A stretch of 64,000 bases of DNA from Saccharopolyspora indica (GTDB taxonomy: Bacteria > Actinomycetota > Actinomycetes > Mycobacteriales > Pseudonocardiaceae), in NCBI RefSeq assembly GCF_027853965.1, contig NZ_JAQGLB010000004.1, forward strand, positions 310,001 through 374,000. Direction: 5' to 3'. Numbering within the stretch: position 1 is the stretch's first letter; the number at the start of each line of letters is the position of its first letter. Positions 44,813-52,671 of the stretch are shown in pieces. The notes beneath the pieces were generated by a model. The model worked only from the letters and a program-made list of their open reading frames with translations. It searched no databases and was not told where the DNA came from. Made by a program: the position numbers and the translations under genes.

Positions 44813-45609
44813 TCTGGGTGACCTGGCGGCAGCACCGCGCCGGAATGGCGGTTCTCGCGGCGGTCTTCCTCGGCGCGGCGGGGATCTTCCTCCTCGCCGA
44901 CGCGCTGGGGGCCACCGCGCAGGTGGTCTTCGACGCCCAGTCCGGGTTCGCGGAGCTGGTCCGGATCGGTGAGCAGATCGGCGCGATCCGGCTGCTGCCG
45001 CTGCTGATCGGTGTCTTCGTGGGAGCTCCGCTGGTGTCCAGGGAGGTGGAGCAGCGCACCTGCCGGTACTCCTGGACCCAGGGCGTCTCGCGAATTCGCT
45101 GGCTGAGCACCAAGGTCCTGCTGCTCGGCGCGGTGGTCCTGCTGCTCAGCGCGGTCTACACCGCGGTGCACATGTGGTGGTTCGAGCCGGTGGCGGGGCA
45201 GCAGGGCTGGTTCACGATCTACAACCAGGCGGGCGTGGTGTTCCCCGCGTACTGCCTGTTCAGCTTCGCGCTCGGCGTGGCCGTCGGAACGGTCGTCAAG
45301 CAGAGCGTGGCCGCGATGGCGATCACCCTGGTCGGCAGCGCCGCGGCGATGATCGGGATGTGGGTGCTGCGGAGGGGCTTCGCGGAGCCGGTGACCGTGT
45401 CCGCACCGGCCGGATCCTCCACAGTGGACGAGATGGCGCAGGGCGGCCACATCATGTCCTTCGGCAGCGGCGCCGAGATCAGCTACGTCACCTTCCACCC
45501 GGCCGAGCGCTTCTGGCCGTTCCAGTTCACCGAGGCCTCGATCGTCCTCGCGCTGACCCTGTTCGCGCTGGCGCTGGCCTTCTGGTGGCTGCGCCGCAAA
45601 CTCAGCTGA
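44809..45609 (+). CDS. ABC transporter permease, first of two
   Basis: 266 residues with six membrane helices. It begins MIWVTWRQHRAGM and has the motif GAPLVSREVEQRTCRYSWTQG, then SRIRWLSTKVLL, typical of actinobacterial ABC-2-like permeases. A large extracytoplasmic loop (about 195-235) precedes the last helix. It is homologous to the next gene throughout, so the transporter is probably a heterodimer. The GTG start overlaps the ATPase stop. The substrate (peptide antibiotic, lipid or other) is not readable. Confidence 0.85.
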   Translation: MIWVTWRQHRAGMAVLAAVFLGAAGIFLLADALGATAQVVFDAQSGFAELVRIGEQIGAIRLLPLLIGVFVGAPLVSREVEQRTCRYSWTQGVSRIRWLSTKVLLLGAVVLLLSAVYTAVHMWWFEPVAGQQGWFTIYNQAGVVFPAYCLFSFALGVAVGTVVKQSVAAMAITLVGSAAAMIGMWVLRRGFAEPVTVSAPAGSSTVDEMAQGGHIMSFGSGAEISYVTFHPAERFWPFQFTEASIVLALTLFALALAFWWLRRKLS

Positions 45610-45702
45610 GCCCCGTTCCGGGCGCAATCGAAAACCCTTCCCAGGGCGCGGAAAACGCGTCCCGACGGATGCTGCCCGGAGAACGCTGACAAGGAGTTTC
45701 GC

Positions 45703-46632
45703 ATGATCTGGTTGACCTGGCGGCAACACCGGGTTGCCGTCCTGTCCACCGCCGCGGTGTTCCTCGGCCTCGCCGCGTGGTTCTTGCTGATCGGCAGCGG
45801 AACGCGAGGTTCGCTGGCCCCGGCGGAACTGTCCTACTGCATCGGGCTGCGGTTCGACTGCGGCGAGTGGCAGTCGTCGCTGATGTGGTTGCGCGATCTC
45901 GAGCAGACGCTGCTGCCGCTGCTGCCCGCGCTGATCGGGGTCTTCCTCGGCGCACCGCTGCTGTCGCGGGAGATCGAGCAGCGCACGTTCCGCTACACCT
46001 GGACGCAGGGCATCACCCGCGGCCACTGGCTCAAGAGCAAGGTGCTCCTGCTCGGTGCCGCGATCGTGCTGCTGAGCACCGCGTTCTCGGGCGCGTACAT
46101 GTGGCTGTACGACCCGGCCGTGCCGGAGCAGGGCTGGTTCGACGCGTTCAACCAGGCGCTGCCGGTCTTCCCGGCGATGTGCCTGTCCGGCTTCGCGCTG
46201 GGGGTCGCGGCCGGTGCGCTGACCCGGAAGCTGCTGGTGAGCATGGCGCTGGCGTTCGGCGCGTTCCTCGCCGTCTTCCTGCCCATCGTGATCTGGATCC
46301 GGGCCACCTACCAGGCACCGCTGAGCATCCCGGCCGATGCCTACGCCGCCGAGGGCCGGAAGGGGTGGGCCGTCGACTTCTCCTTCCGCGACGGGTCCGG
46401 GACCACCTACGACATCTGGGAGGCGTCCCGGCAGGCCGGGATGGACGTCTCCGGCGGCTTCGGCTCCAAGGACATCGAGCAGCTGAACCGGGCCGGGTTC
46501 ACCGAGTACGTGTCGTTCCAGCCCGCCGACCGGTTCTGGACGTTCCAGCTCATCGAGACCGGGATCTACCTGTGGCTGACCGCCGGCTGCATCGCGCTGG
46601 CGTACTGGCTGCTGCGCCGCAAGGCGCTCTGA
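45703..46632 (+). CDS. ABC transporter permease, second of two
   Basis: 309 residues, a paralogue of the previous gene: MIWLTWRQHRVAVL, GAPLLSREIEQRTFRYTWTQG, TRGHWLKSKVLL and FQPADRFWTFQLIE match their counterparts. It is longer because of an extra extracytoplasmic loop (about 205-265). The 93-bp gap before it has no terminator I can see, and acaaggagtttcgc precedes the ATG, so it belongs to the same operon. It completes a GntR-ATPase-permease-permease unit of the kind that responds to cell-envelope-active compounds. Confidence 0.85.
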   Translation: MIWLTWRQHRVAVLSTAAVFLGLAAWFLLIGSGTRGSLAPAELSYCIGLRFDCGEWQSSLMWLRDLEQTLLPLLPALIGVFLGAPLLSREIEQRTFRYTWTQGITRGHWLKSKVLLLGAAIVLLSTAFSGAYMWLYDPAVPEQGWFDAFNQALPVFPAMCLSGFALGVAAGALTRKLLVSMALAFGAFLAVFLPIVIWIRATYQAPLSIPADAYAAEGRKGWAVDFSFRDGSGTTYDIWEASRQAGMDVSGGFGSKDIEQLNRAGFTEYVSFQPADRFWTFQLIETGIYLWLTAGCIALAYWLLRRKAL

Positions 46633-46654
46633 CCGCGTGGAGAGAGGAAGAGGA

Positions 46655-47428
46655 ATGCGAATTCGCACGTTGCTGATCGCCGTCTCAGGTGCGGCGCTGG
46701 TCGGGGCTTCGACCGCCGGGACCGCGGGTGCCGTCGTCGGTGGTGGCCCGGCCGACGAGGCCTACCCGTTCATGGCGTCGTTGCAGGTCCCGGGCGAACC
46801 CCGGTTCCACTGCGGGGCCACGCTGATCGACGAGGAGTGGCTGCTGACCGCCGCGCACTGCGTCGATTCCTTCGAAGCGGATCAGCTGACCGCTCGCATC
46901 GGCAGCCCGGACCGCACCGCCGGTGGCGAGGAGCGCGGGATCGCGGAGAAGATCGCGCACCCGGACCACCGCAAGGAGTACCTGGCGCAGTACGACTTCG
47001 CGCTGCTGAAGCTGGACCGGCCCGTCGACCTGCCCACCGTGGCGATCGCGGAGTCCGCGCAGCCGCCGGGCAAGGACGTCCGGGCCATCGGCTGGGGCCG
47101 TGAGTGCAGCGAGTTCGACTGCGGCGCGATGCCGGTCTTCCCGCGCGAGCTGAAGCAGTTCGACTCGGAGGTGGGCGCCGACTCGGAGTGCCACAAGACC
47201 GACGGCACCGTCGACGTCTGCGTGCGCGGGATCGGCGGCGCGTCGGTGTGCAGCGGCGACTCCGGTGGCCCGGCGCTGATCCGCAACGCGGCCGGGCGCT
47301 GGGAGCAGATCGGTGTCACCAGCCGGTTCGGCGGCATCGAGGAGGACGAGATCTGCGGCGACGAGCCCGACATCTTCGCCGACCCGGTCGTGGTCCGGGA
47401 CTGGATCGGGCAGCAGATCGGATCCTGA
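46655..47428 (+). CDS. Secreted trypsin-like serine protease (S1)
   Basis: 257 residues. A Sec signal peptide (1-26, ending ASTAGTAGA) leads to VVGGGPADEAYPFMASLQ, close to a mature trypsin-like N-terminus. The triad is His in LTAAHCVDSF, Asp in YDFALLKLDRP and Ser in CSGDSGGPALI. Six cysteines could form three disulphides. The pro-segment is nearly absent. The protein is exported and probably degrades extracellular protein; the S1 pocket residue is not certain from reading. ATG 46655 follows gaggaagagga. It lies 22 bp after the ABC operon, but is unlikely to be functionally linked to it. Confidence 0.9.
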   Translation: MRIRTLLIAVSGAALVGASTAGTAGAVVGGGPADEAYPFMASLQVPGEPRFHCGATLIDEEWLLTAAHCVDSFEADQLTARIGSPDRTAGGEERGIAEKIAHPDHRKEYLAQYDFALLKLDRPVDLPTVAIAESAQPPGKDVRAIGWGRECSEFDCGAMPVFPRELKQFDSEVGADSECHKTDGTVDVCVRGIGGASVCSGDSGGPALIRNAAGRWEQIGVTSRFGGIEEDEICGDEPDIFADPVVVRDWIGQQIGS

Positions 47429-47484
47429 CCTGCGCAACGCCCGGCCGACCCGGGGGCGGCCGGGCGTTTCCGCAGGTCAGGATC
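47421..47484 (+). terminator. Long hairpin overlapping the protease stop codon
   Basis: GATCCTGACCTGCG and ACGCCCGGCC pair with GGCCGGGCGT and CGCAGGTCAGGATC. The stem of about 24 bp includes the TGA stop. It is stronger than needed for termination. Confidence 0.75.
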
Positions 47485-47559
47485 GGCCGATGGGGTGGTT
47501 CGGCGGTGGATCTCCAGGTGATCTTCGTCTTCGGCGGTGATCGGACTACCCTGCGCAGT

Positions 47560-48264
47560 GTGGGCATACCTGCGTGGCTCTGGTTCGTCGTCGCCGTCCT
47601 CGCCATCGGCGCGGGCGTCGCGCTGCTGGTCGCTGACCGGTCGCAGCGCGTCTCGAACAACCGGGAGCGGCGGCGCTGGGCCGCGCTGCGCGGTTGGCAG
47701 TTCGCCGAGGCCGACCAAGTCCTGCCGACCCGCTGGGAGCGCGGCGCGCTCGCCCAGTACGGCAGCCCGACGGCCACCGACGTGGTCGCCGGATCGACCT
47801 TCACCGCCGACGGCCGCCGCCAGGTCTACGTGATGGACCTGGCCGTCAACGGCCGGGCGGCGACCGTGCTGGCGGGCATCCGCTGCCGCCGGTCGGCCCC
47901 CGCCACCATCGAGCTGTGGCTGCCCGACGTGCCGGTGCCCCAGGACTCCGAGCTGGACCTGCTCGGCCCGGTCGGCTCCCGCTACGCCTTCGTCACCGAG
48001 GTGGCCGCGGCCCGCCCGCTGGTGACCCCGGACCTGGTGGACGCCACCGAGGAGATCGGCTCCGACGTCACCGTGGTGTGGCTGGAGGACGACTGGGTGC
48101 TGGCCGCCCTGGAGCCGGGCCAGGCCGACCCGGCCCGCCTGGAGCGCCTGCTCCGCGACCTCGGCGACCTGGCCGACCTGGTCGACCCCTTCGACACCGA
48201 CCCCAACGAGCCGGAACCCGCCGCGGAAGCCGAGCCCACCTCCTCGGAATCCTCCGCGCGCTGA
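47560..48264 (+). CDS. Conserved membrane-anchored protein (Rv0383c-like)
   Basis: 234 residues. One N-terminal helix (3-24, AWLWFVVAVLAIGAGVALLV) anchors a soluble domain (35-205) with an acidic, disordered C-terminus (DTDPNEPEPAAEAEP). The position two genes before pyrE matches M. tuberculosis Rv0383c, a conserved protein of unknown function, and the domain (RRRWAALRGWQFAEAD start) looks similar in kind. GTG 47560 is the start; TACCCT about 7 bp upstream and the absence of a ribosome site suggest a leaderless mRNA. Confidence 0.7.
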   Translation: MGIPAWLWFVVAVLAIGAGVALLVADRSQRVSNNRERRRWAALRGWQFAEADQVLPTRWERGALAQYGSPTATDVVAGSTFTADGRRQVYVMDLAVNGRAATVLAGIRCRRSAPATIELWLPDVPVPQDSELDLLGPVGSRYAFVTEVAAARPLVTPDLVDATEEIGSDVTVVWLEDDWVLAALEPGQADPARLERLLRDLGDLADLVDPFDTDPNEPEPAAEAEPTSSESSAR

Positions 48265-48333
48265 CCGCTGCCCGCTTCGGCGGTGGCGGGCACCGATGCT
48301 TCGGCGGTGGCGGCCGTTTCGGCAGGTGATGGG

Positions 48334-48377
48334 CCGTGAGCGTTTTGTGGTGCCATAGCACCCCAAACCACTCACGG
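48334..48377. repeat. 44-bp hairpin, 44-50 bp family copy 3
   Basis: CCGTGAGCG...TTTTGTGGTG pairs imperfectly with CACCCCAAA and CACTCACGG around CCATAG. It lies between two plus-strand genes, directly upstream of the leaderless SDR promoter. Confidence 0.75.
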
Positions 48378-48411
48378 GGCACGACCTGGGGCGCAGGGTA
48401 AATTCGGGCGC

Positions 48412-49185
48412 ATGCCTACCGCACTCGTCACCGGAGCCACCGCGGGGATCGGGCGCGCCTTCGCCCGCCGACTCGCCGCCGAAGGCCACGACATGGTCCT
48501 GGTCGCCCGCGACGCCGATCGGCTCGCCGAGCTCGCCGACCGGTTGCAGGCCAGGCACGGGGTGCGCGCGGAAGTGCTCCCGGCGGACCTGGCCGACGCC
48601 GCCCAGCGCGCGAAGGTCGAGCAGCGCCTCGCCGACCCCGAGCGGCCGGTGGACGTGCTGGTCAACAACGCCGGGTTCGGCACGTCGGGCAGCTTCTCGG
48701 AGACCTCGACCGCCGAGCTGCAGCGGCAGCTGGACGTCAACGCGGGCGCGGTGCTCGCGCTGACGCACGCCGCGCTGCCGGGCATGTGCGAACGCGGCCG
48801 CGGCGACGTGATCAACGTGTCGAGCGTGGCGGGGTTCTTCCCGGTCGCCGGTTCGACCTACGGCGCGACCAAGGCGTACGTGACCGCCTTCTCGCAGGGC
48901 CTGTCGGTCTCGCTGATCGGCACCGGCGTGCGGGTCATGGCGCTGTGCCCGGGCTTCACCCAGACCGAGTTCCACCAGCGCGCCGGGCTGGAGATGGGCC
49001 GGCTGCCCAAGGCGTTCTGGCTGCAGGCCGACCAGGTGGTGCACGCGGCGCTGGCCGACCTCCGCAGCGGCAAGGACGTCTCCGTGCCGGGCGCGCAGTA
49101 CAAGGCGCTGGTCGCCATCGGCCGCCTGGTGCCGCAGAAGCTCCAGCGCATGATCGTCGCCCGCACCGTCCCGGGCCGCACCTGA
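48412..49185 (+). CDS. Short-chain dehydrogenase/reductase
   Basis: 257 residues of the classical SDR fold: [16 protein letters not shown] (NAD(P) loop), [13 protein letters not shown], the catalytic Ser in [11 protein letters not shown] and the pair in [10 protein letters not shown] (Tyr-x3-Lys). The arginine/aspartate pattern after strand 2 (VARDADRL) leans toward NADP. A C-terminal hydrophobic segment ([16 protein letters not shown]) resembles lipid-linked SDRs. The substrate is unknown. It starts at ATG 48412 with TAAATT 9 bp upstream and no ribosome site, so it is probably leaderless. It lies 39 bp before pyrE. Confidence 0.9.
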   Translation: MPTALVTGATAGIGRAFARRLAAEGHDMVLVARDADRLAELADRLQARHGVRAEVLPADLADAAQRAKVEQRLADPERPVDVLVNNAGFGTSGSFSETSTAELQRQLDVNAGAVLALTHAALPGMCERGRGDVINVSSVAGFFPVAGSTYGATKAYVTAFSQGLSVSLIGTGVRVMALCPGFTQTEFHQRAGLEMGRLPKAFWLQADQVVHAALADLRSGKDVSVPGAQYKALVAIGRLVPQKLQRMIVARTVPGRT

Positions 49186-49224
49186 CGACCACCCGGCGCG
49201 GGCCGGGCCGTATGCTGAAAACTC

Positions 49225-49773
49225 GTGGTCACAGTGGATGAACAGCAGCGCTCCGAACTCGCCCGCCTGGTCCAGGACATCGCCGTCGTGCACGGCAAGG
49301 TGACGTTGTCCTCGGGCAAGGAAGCCGATTACTACGTCGATCTCCGGCGCGCGACGCTGCACCACCGGGCGGCACCGCTGATCGGCCGGTTGCTGCGCCA
49401 GCTCACCGCGGACTGGGACTACGTCGCCGTCGGCGGGCTCACGCTCGGCGCCGACCCCGTCGCGACCGCCATGATGCACGCCGAGGGCGCGCCCCTGGAC
49501 GCCTTCGTGGTGCGCAAGGACGCGAAGGCGCACGGCATGCAGCGGCGCATCGAGGGCCCGGACGTCACCGGCCGCCGGGTGCTCGCGGTCGAGGACACCT
49601 CCACCACCGGCGGCAGCGTGCTGACCGCCGTCGAGGCGCTGCGCGAGGCCAACGCCGAGATCATCGGCGTGGCGACCGTCGTCGACCGGGACACCGGAGC
49701 GCGCGAGAAGATCGAGGCCGCCGGACTGCCGTACCGCTCGCTCTTGGGCCTCGCCGACCTAGGTCTGGCGTGA
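49225..49773 (+). CDS. pyrE: Orotate phosphoribosyltransferase
   Basis: 182 residues. HGKVTLSSGKEADYYVDLRR (orotate side), VRKDAKAHGMQRRIEG (mobile loop) and the PRPP motif VLAVEDTSTTGGSVLTAVEAL are all present. It joins orotate to PRPP in UMP synthesis. GTG 49225 is the start, with TATGCT 8 bp upstream, so it is probably leaderless. Its stop overlaps the next start (GTGA). The neighbours (Rv0383c-like, SDR, RNA methylase) resemble the mycobacterial pyrE locus. Confidence 0.97.
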   Translation: MVTVDEQQRSELARLVQDIAVVHGKVTLSSGKEADYYVDLRRATLHHRAAPLIGRLLRQLTADWDYVAVGGLTLGADPVATAMMHAEGAPLDAFVVRKDAKAHGMQRRIEGPDVTGRRVLAVEDTSTTGGSVLTAVEALREANAEIIGVATVVDRDTGAREKIEAAGLPYRSLLGLADLGLA

Positions 49774-50564
49774 GCGGCCCGAGGCCAACCCAGTCTGGCC
49801 CGGGGGCCAACCCCAGCCTGCGCAACCGCACCTCAGGGGACCGTGACGCAGCCCAGCCACAAGAAACCGCGAAACGAGAGATCGCTCCCGAACGCGACCA
49901 CCACTGTGAATCGCGGGGAGGCGGGACTGCCGTCGGCCCTACCGAGTGGGGTGCCGCGGTCGGTGTAGGGCCCTGGGAGGGGCCCTGGCCGACCGATGAG
50001 CGCTACGACGCCGAGCTGCTGGAGCACGGCGACCGGCGCAACGTGGTCGACCACTACCGCTACTGGCGGCGCGAGGCGATCGTCGCCGACCTGGACCTGC
50101 GGCGGCACGACTTCCACGTGGCCATCGAGAACTTCCAGCACGACCACAACATCGGCACCGTGGTGCGCACCGCGAACGCCTTCGCGGCGAAGGCCGTGCA
50201 CATCGTGGGCCGGCGGCGGTGGAACCGGCGCGGCGCGATGGTCACCGACCGCTACCAGCACGTCCACCACCACCCGGACCTGTCCTCGCTGCGCGAGTAC
50301 GCGGCCGAGCACGACCTCGCCGTGGTCGCGGTGGACAACACGGCGGGGGCGGTGCCGATCGAGCGCACGGCCCTGCCGCGCCGCTGCGTGCTGCTGTTCG
50401 GCCAGGAGGGCCCCGGCCTGCGCGAGGACTCGCGGCGGGACGCCGACCTGGTGGTCTCCATCGCGCAGTACGGATCGACGCGCTCGATCAACGCGGGCGT
50501 GGCCGCGGGCGTCGTGATGCACACCTGGATCCAGCAGCACGCGGATCCCGCCGCGGCCTGGTGA
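49770..50564 (+). CDS. SpoU/TrmH-family RNA 2'-O-methyltransferase with repeat-encoded N-terminus
   Basis: 264 residues. Residues about 65-260 form the SpoU domain: AIENFQHDHNIGTVVRTANA (motif 1), RRCVLLFGQEGPGLRED (motif 2) and VSIAQYGSTRSINAGVAAGVVMHTWI (motif 3, the knot and SAM site). The M. tuberculosis neighbour of pyrE, Rv0380c, is the same protein type. GTG 49770 overlaps the pyrE stop. Residues 18-52 (NRTSGDRDAAQPQETAKRE...) come from repeat copy 3 and are absent from the family. No other in-frame ATG, GTG or TTG precedes the conserved domain, so the tail is probably translated. Confidence 0.88.
   Translation: MSGPRPTQSGPGANPSLRNRTSGDRDAAQPQETAKREIAPERDHHCESRGGGTAVGPTEWGAAVGVGPWEGPWPTDERYDAELLEHGDRRNVVDHYRYWRREAIVADLDLRRHDFHVAIENFQHDHNIGTVVRTANAFAAKAVHIVGRRRWNRRGAMVTDRYQHVHHHPDLSSLREYAAEHDLAVVAVDNTAGAVPIERTALPRRCVLLFGQEGPGLREDSRRDADLVVSIAQYGSTRSINAGVAAGVVMHTWIQQHADPAAAW
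49823..49924 (+). repeat. ~103-bp leader-like repeat, copy 3
   Basis: CAACCGCACCTCAGGGGACC ... CGCGGGGAGGCGG. The SHKKP frame (GTG 49843, after AGGGGACC) runs 41 codons to a stop at 49966. The NRTSGDRDAAQPQET frame is in phase with the RNA methyltransferase. Confidence 0.8.
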
Positions 50565-50644
50565 TCGACCGGCGATGAGTTCGCGGGCCCGGCCTGGTCT
50601 ACCCCGGTGAACCGCGAATTCGCCGTGCTCGATGAGAGGCCGCC

Positions 50645-51325
50645 ATGTCCGCCAACGCACTACCGCCCGTCGTCGACGCCGAGACCTGGCAGCGGCAGCT
50701 CGACGAGCTGCGCGCCCGGGAGAAGGCCGCGACCCGCGAGCTCGACGCGATCGCCGCGCAGCGCCGTCGCCTGCCGATGGTCGAGCTGCCCGACTACACC
50801 CTCGAAGGTGAGGACGGGCCGGTCCGGCTGGTGGACGTCTTCGACGGCAAGTCGCAGCTGATCGTCTACAACCACATGTGGTTCCCCGGCCAGGAGTGGC
50901 AGTGCGGGGGCTGCACCATGTTCACCTCGCAGTTCACCAGGCTGGAGTTCCTGGCCGACTACGACGCCCGGTTCGTCGTCGTCACCCAGGGACCGATCGA
51001 CGAGGCGCTCGCCTACAAGCGGCGGGTGGGGAACCGGATGACCTGGTACTCGACCGCGAACAGCCGGTTCGGGGAGGACGTGGGCGCGCCGCCCGGCGGC
51101 GGATTCGCGATCAACGTGTTCCTGCGCGACGGCGACACCGCCTACCGCACCTGGCACAGCAGCGGTCGCGGCACCGAGCAGCTCAGCCACACGTTCCCGC
51201 TTATCGACCTGCTGCCCTACGGGCGGCAGGAGGAGTGGCAGGACTGCCCCGAGGGCTGGCCGCAGGGGCCCGCCTACGGCCGGTGGCCCTCCTCCGAGAC
51301 CATCGCCGCGCGCTACGGCGAGTAG
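50645..51325 (+). CDS. DUF899 thioredoxin-like protein
   Basis: 226 residues. The family pattern is present: RELDAIAAQRRRLPMVELPD, DGKSQLIVYNHMWFPGQEWQ, CGGCTMFTSQFTRLEFLADY, WYSTANSRFGEDVG. The thioredoxin-like fold has a CxxC variant (QCGGC, Cys-Gly-Gly-Cys) that could be redox active. The function is unknown, perhaps a peroxidase-like or dithiol oxidoreductase activity. ATG 50645 follows gatgagaggccgcc. It ends at a hairpin shared with the convergent DedA gene. Confidence 0.85.
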   Translation: MSANALPPVVDAETWQRQLDELRAREKAATRELDAIAAQRRRLPMVELPDYTLEGEDGPVRLVDVFDGKSQLIVYNHMWFPGQEWQCGGCTMFTSQFTRLEFLADYDARFVVVTQGPIDEALAYKRRVGNRMTWYSTANSRFGEDVGAPPGGGFAINVFLRDGDTAYRTWHSSGRGTEQLSHTFPLIDLLPYGRQEEWQDCPEGWPQGPAYGRWPSSETIAARYGE

Positions 51326-51340
51326 CGGGCCCGGAAAGCA

Positions 51341-51374
51341 GTCGCGCGGACCCGGTGGAACCGGATCCGCGCGA
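51341..51374. terminator. Bidirectional terminator between DUF899 and DedA genes
   Basis: GTCGCGCGGA pairs with TCCGCGCGAC, with an inner CCGGT/ACCGG pair. It lies between convergent stop codons. Confidence 0.7.
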
Positions 51375-51388
51375 CGGTGGCGACTTGG

Positions 51389-52078
51389 TCAGCTCGCGGC
51401 CTTGCGGGCCTTCTCGCGGCGGCCCTTCAAGTACTCGATGAGGATCGGGATGACCGAGATGACCACGATCAGGATGGCCATCGCTTCGAGGTTGTCGCGG
51501 ATCCACGGGATGTTGCCGAGGAAGTAGCCGAGCAGCGTCATGCTCACGATCCAGGCGACGCCGCCGATCGCGGAGAAGCTGAAGAACTTCTTCTGGTCCA
51601 TCTGCGCGATGCCCGCGACCGCGGTGATGAAGGTGCGCACGATCGGCACGAACCGGGCCAGGATGATCGCCCGCGCGCCGTACTTCTCGAAGAACTCGTG
51701 GGTCTTGTCCACGTGCTCGCGCTTGAACAGCTTCGAGTCCGGTTTGTTGAACATGGCGGGCCCGACCTTGCGGCCGATCCAGTACCCGGTCACGTTGCCC
51801 ACGAAGGCGCACACCGTCAGCAACGCGCAGACCAGCCAGATCGGGGTGTCGATCGCACCGGCCGCGACGAACAGGCCGGTGACGAACAGCAGGGAGTCAC
51901 CCGGCAGGAAGAAGCCGATGAGCAGGCCGCACTCGGCGAAGATGATCAGGCACACGCCGATCAGGGCGAACGGGCCGAGCGCCTGGACGATGTTCTCTGG
52001 GTTGAGCCAGTCCGGCAGCAGGGCCAGCGCGGTGGTGTTCGCGGCGGCGTTGACAATCGCGGGCAGTTCGGTCGTCAC
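51389..52078 (-). CDS. DedA-family membrane protein
   Basis: 229 residues with about five membrane helices. DedA motifs: FAECGLLIGFFLPGDSLLFV, GNVTGYWIGRKVGP, FEKYGARAIILARFVPIVRT (with the conserved arginines) and AGIAQM. Family members move undecaprenyl phosphate or phospholipid across the membrane or keep the proton gradient. GTG 52078 is chosen because TACCGT lies about 8 bp before it with no ribosome site (leaderless); an upstream frame to 52147 is possible but unneeded. The basic C-terminus ends GRREKARKAAS. Confidence 0.88.
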   Translation of the reverse strand: MTTELPAIVNAAANTTALALLPDWLNPENIVQALGPFALIGVCLIIFAECGLLIGFFLPGDSLLFVTGLFVAAGAIDTPIWLVCALLTVCAFVGNVTGYWIGRKVGPAMFNKPDSKLFKREHVDKTHEFFEKYGARAIILARFVPIVRTFITAVAGIAQMDQKKFFSFSAIGGVAWIVSMTLLGYFLGNIPWIRDNLEAMAILIVVISVIPILIEYLKGRREKARKAAS

Positions 52079-52237
52079 GGTCGCCAACGGTACCGCGAGG
52101 CCTTGGAGCCCGATCCGCGGGCGAGTGACCCGCCGTGCACGCACCACGTTCGGCTGATCACCCGGTGGAATGACGAGGCCGGGACCCGAGCACGTTCGGC
52201 GAGGATCTGGCCCGGTGTCAGGTGCGCCCGGACGGGC

Positions 52238-52450
52238 TCACCAGAAGTACCGGGCGGCGACGGTCATGCCGGCCATGAGAACGCCGGTGACCAGCCCGAG
52301 AACCACGGCGAACACCAGCACGCCCACGACCGGCAGCGGCTTCCGCTGCGGCGGGGCCGGGGCCTGCGCCGCCGCACCCATCCCGGGGCTGCCCCCGGCC
52401 TGAGCGCGCAGCGCCGCGGACAGCAGGTGCTGAGGATCAGGAGAAGTCAC
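52238..52450 (-). CDS. Small single-TM protein
   Basis: 70 residues. A Pro/Ala/Gln-rich N-terminal half (SPGMGAAAQAPAPPQRKP) precedes one long hydrophobic helix (about 40-63, VVGVLVFAVVLGLVTGVLMAG) and AARYFW at the end. No family is recognised. GTG 52450 has TAGGCT about 7 bp upstream and no ribosome site, consistent with a leaderless gene. It lies between DedA and nagA on the same strand and is preceded by a cluster of palindromes. Confidence 0.5.
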   Translation of the reverse strand: MTSPDPQHLLSAALRAQAGGSPGMGAAAQAPAPPQRKPLPVVGVLVFAVVLGLVTGVLMAGMTVAARYFW

Positions 52451-52501
52451 GCCCCGAGCCTAGCCACTCGGCCGACCAGGGCTCCGTCACCCGCGGCCCG
52501 C

Positions 52502-52628
52502 GATTTCAAGGGAAATCAGACGTCCGATTTCCATTGAAATCGCGGAACCACCGGCGCGTCGGGATCTGACACGCCGGTGGACCGCGCAAGTTCCATTGAA
52601 ATCAGACCTGCGATTTCCATTGAAATCG
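52502..52628. repeat. Cluster of four ATTTC-N4-GAAAT palindromes
   Basis: GATTTC-AAGG-GAAATC (52502-52517), CGATTTCCATTGAAATCG (52525-52542 and 52611-52628), and a degenerate TTCCATTGAAATC (52591-52603). All lie between the nagA 3' end and the small membrane protein gene. The four-base centre differs from that at 11699 (GTAC) and 43322 (CGCG) and is not itself palindromic. Confidence 0.8.
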
Positions 52629-52671
52629 CACGTCACTCCGGCGGGCCGGGACTCCGACGCGCCGGAGCCGG

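Noticed and set aside
46882..49533. An 883-codon minus-strand frame across the protease, SDR and pyrE genes
   Set aside because: It runs through three recognised genes and their intergenic hairpins with no plausible promoter, domain or start.
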